NCBI GenBank assembly: GCA_002335115.1
Contig: DDCR01000139.1
Location: 1 to 9,684, forward strand
Source: Oceanospirillaceae bacterium UBA2001
GTDB lineage: Bacteria; Pseudomonadota; Gammaproteobacteria; Pseudomonadales; Balneatricaceae
Reading direction: 5' to 3'
DNA: 9,684 bases
In this document: positions 8,194-9,684 of the stretch, piece after piece
How positions within the stretch are numbered: the first letter of the stretch is position 1
Layout of the letters: the number at the start of each line of letters is the position of its first letter
Made by a program: the position numbers and the translations under genes
Notes under the pieces: model-generated
Told to the model about the DNA's origin: nothing
What the model saw: the letters and a program-made list of their open reading frames with translations, nothing else
Databases searched by the model: none

Positions 8194-8321
8194 CGCACTA
8201 GCTTGACCGTTATGTGTGGAGTCACAAACTATTGCTGAGTCGACCTACAAGCAGAATTTGATTGTAAGAAGCACAGTGAACGATGGTTTGTAAATTTAAT
8301 TTAGTAGCAAAGAGTAAGAAT
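8194..8321 (+). promoter_or_regulatory. Long 5' untranslated leader of the cold shock gene (putative cold-responsive)
   Basis: The predicted transcript has about 128 untranslated bases before the ATG; E. coli cspA has 159, which act as a temperature-sensitive structural switch. Function is inferred from length and from the gene family. The segment GCTTGACCGTTATGTGTGGA near the 5' end is only loosely like the E. coli cold box. An A/T-rich stretch (about 8290-8322) lies just before the start, which would leave the ribosome binding site weakly structured. In the remaining upstream gap (8087-8157) I see no gene and no convincing valS terminator. Confidence 0.42.
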
Positions 8322-8528
8322 ATGAGCAAAGGTACAGTGAAGTGGTTTAACGCCGATAAAGGTTTCGGTTTCATCACTCCAGAAGATGGCGGAAAAGATT
8401 TATTCGTACATCACTCTGAAATCCGCAATGGCGGCGGTTACGCCACTTTGAACGACGGTCAAGCCGTAGAATTCGAAGTTGGCCAAGGCCAAAAAGGCCC
8501 TTGCGCCAACAATGTTGTTCCTTCTTAA
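8322..8528 (+). CDS. CspA-family cold shock protein
   Basis: This small single-domain OB-fold protein binds RNA and single-stranded DNA, acting as an RNA chaperone. It has 68 residues against 70 in E. coli CspA. It begins [23 protein letters not shown]1 is KGFGFI (13-18) and RNP2 is LFVHHS (27-32). The C-terminal half has [11 protein letters not shown] followed by CANNVVPS. A Cys at position 61 stands where many homologues have Gln or Ala. An in-frame ATG at 8283 would add 13 residues ([13 protein letters not shown]) that no family member needs. The ATG at 8322 matches the family start and is preceded by a modest AAAGAG. The gene stands alone, with its own promoter and a strong terminator. 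Which csp paralogue it is, and whether it is cold-induced, cannot be read from the protein. Confidence 0.95.
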   Translation: MSKGTVKWFNADKGFGFITPEDGGKDLFVHHSEIRNGGGYATLNDGQAVEFEVGQGQKGPCANNVVPS

Positions 8529-8551
8529 TTAGTTAAGAACATGACATTAAT

Positions 8552-8580
8552 AAAACGCCGCTTAAAGCGGCGTTTTTTTT
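8552..8580 (+). terminator. Strong rho-independent terminator, probably serving both strands
   Basis: An 11 bp perfect stem, AAAACGCCGCT (8552-8562) with AGCGGCGTTTT (8566-8576), encloses a TAA loop and runs into eight T residues (8573-8580). It lies 23 bp after the cold shock stop codon. Read on the minus strand the same hairpin is followed by TTTTATTAAT, so it can also end transcription of pepA-holC, whose stop is about 50 bp away. Confidence 0.93.
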
Positions 8581-8628
8581 GTCGTCAAGCAAAGTAGGTG
8601 ACGCTCTTGATGATTGGCCCACACCGTC

Positions 8629-9045
8629 TTAAAGCTTGTGGTATTGCATGGTCCTGCCTGATTCTTGGTAAGCGCGAAAATGCTCACGGGTGGTTATGAG
8701 CATTGTGGGTTCCTGTGTCACCAGTTCAATAATTCGCTCATACTCTTTGGGTGCAAGGTCTGAGCACAAATTGATGCAGATATCCTTGTGTTTGGGCACC
8801 ACAACAGAGTCAGGGTGACCCAGTATGATAGAGCTATCAATCTTTTGGTCGGCACAAGCGTGAGCAATGAAGGCATCAGGTTTAAAGGCCCAAAGGTACT
8901 GATCGAGATGTGCCACTTCAGCTTCATCTTGGCAGAGGATGTACACAGCTTGACAGGTGGTTTCAGCTTTCTCCAATAAGCGACACAACACAGAGTAACG
9001 GCTGGCCGGATCGGCAGAGTTAAGCTGATAGAAATCTGCTCGCAC
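8629..9045 (-). CDS. holC: DNA polymerase III subunit chi
   Basis: This chi subunit of the clamp-loader-associated chi-psi pair links the DNA polymerase III holoenzyme to single-strand binding protein. It has 138 residues against 147 in E. coli. It shows the family opening ADFYQL, the Rossmann-like segment AVYILCQDEAEVAHLDQYLW (33-52), the ADQ and ILGHP region (65-78), DICINL (88-93) and the C-terminal REHFRAYQESGRTMQYHKL, which matches the conserved RERYKAYRxAG end. The start is GTG at 9045: an in-frame TAA lies two codons upstream and no ATG fits. It begins 5 nt after the pepA stop, so it is translationally coupled to pepA. The AAAGG just upstream is very close (2 nt spacing); an AGG further up lies at better spacing. 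Sequence identity to E. coli is low, but motifs and synteny with pepA support the call. Confidence 0.9.
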   Translation of the reverse strand: MRADFYQLNSADPASRYSVLCRLLEKAETTCQAVYILCQDEAEVAHLDQYLWAFKPDAFIAHACADQKIDSSIILGHPDSVVVPKHKDICINLCSDLAPKEYERIIELVTQEPTMLITTREHFRAYQESGRTMQYHKL

Positions 9046-9050
9046 TGCCT

Positions 9051-9684
<634 letters not shown>

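Noticed and set aside
8212..8238. A tiny reading frame of eight codons in the cold shock leader (MCGVTNYC), possibly an upstream ORF
   Set aside because: No ribosome binding site is seen, and such short frames are expected by chance.
8283..8321. An upstream in-frame ATG that would extend the cold shock protein by 13 residues
   Set aside because: Family proteins start at [10 protein letters not shown], and the extra residues look like translated leader.

Overview
The window carries ordinary chromosomal genes of a gammaproteobacterium. The markers are PdxH, an RlmG-type 23S rRNA methyltransferase, a SlyD-type FKBP isomerase, a ValS of almost exactly E. coli length and motif spacing, HolC (the chi subunit of DNA polymerase III, largely restricted to proteobacteria) and PepA. 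Base composition looks moderate and even, with no obvious foreign island. The order or family cannot be fixed from the sequence alone; a marine or aquatic lineage is a guess. Coding density is high. I found no transposase, integrase, tRNA, rRNA or CRISPR array.

Left part (1-1831, minus strand): an efflux operon. A membrane fusion protein (569-1831) is followed after 15 bp by the N-terminal 184 residues of an RND inner-membrane pump that runs off the left edge. A 240 bp divergent intergenic region separates it from pdxH.

Middle left (2072-4535): pdxH and rlmG lie in tandem on the plus strand, 11 bp apart. They converge on a small PlsC-family acyltransferase on the minus strand (3933-4535), which has a perfect extended -10 promoter.

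Middle right (4652-8086, plus strand): a slyD-type isomerase with its own terminator-like hairpin is followed by valS, the largest gene in the window.

Right part (8087-9684): a monocistronic cspA-family cold shock gene has a recognisable promoter, a long leader and a very strong terminator. It faces a minus-strand pepA-holC pair, with pepA cut by the right edge.

The genes are mostly independent housekeeping functions: cofactor B6 synthesis, rRNA methylation, lipid acylation, protein folding, tRNA charging, cold response, replication clamp loading, peptide breakdown and drug or toxin export. The most notable layout feature is the broken pepA-holC-valS cluster: in E. coli and many relatives these three run in one direction, but here valS is inverted relative to holC with a cold shock gene between them. 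I see no convincing evidence for a novel biological system.
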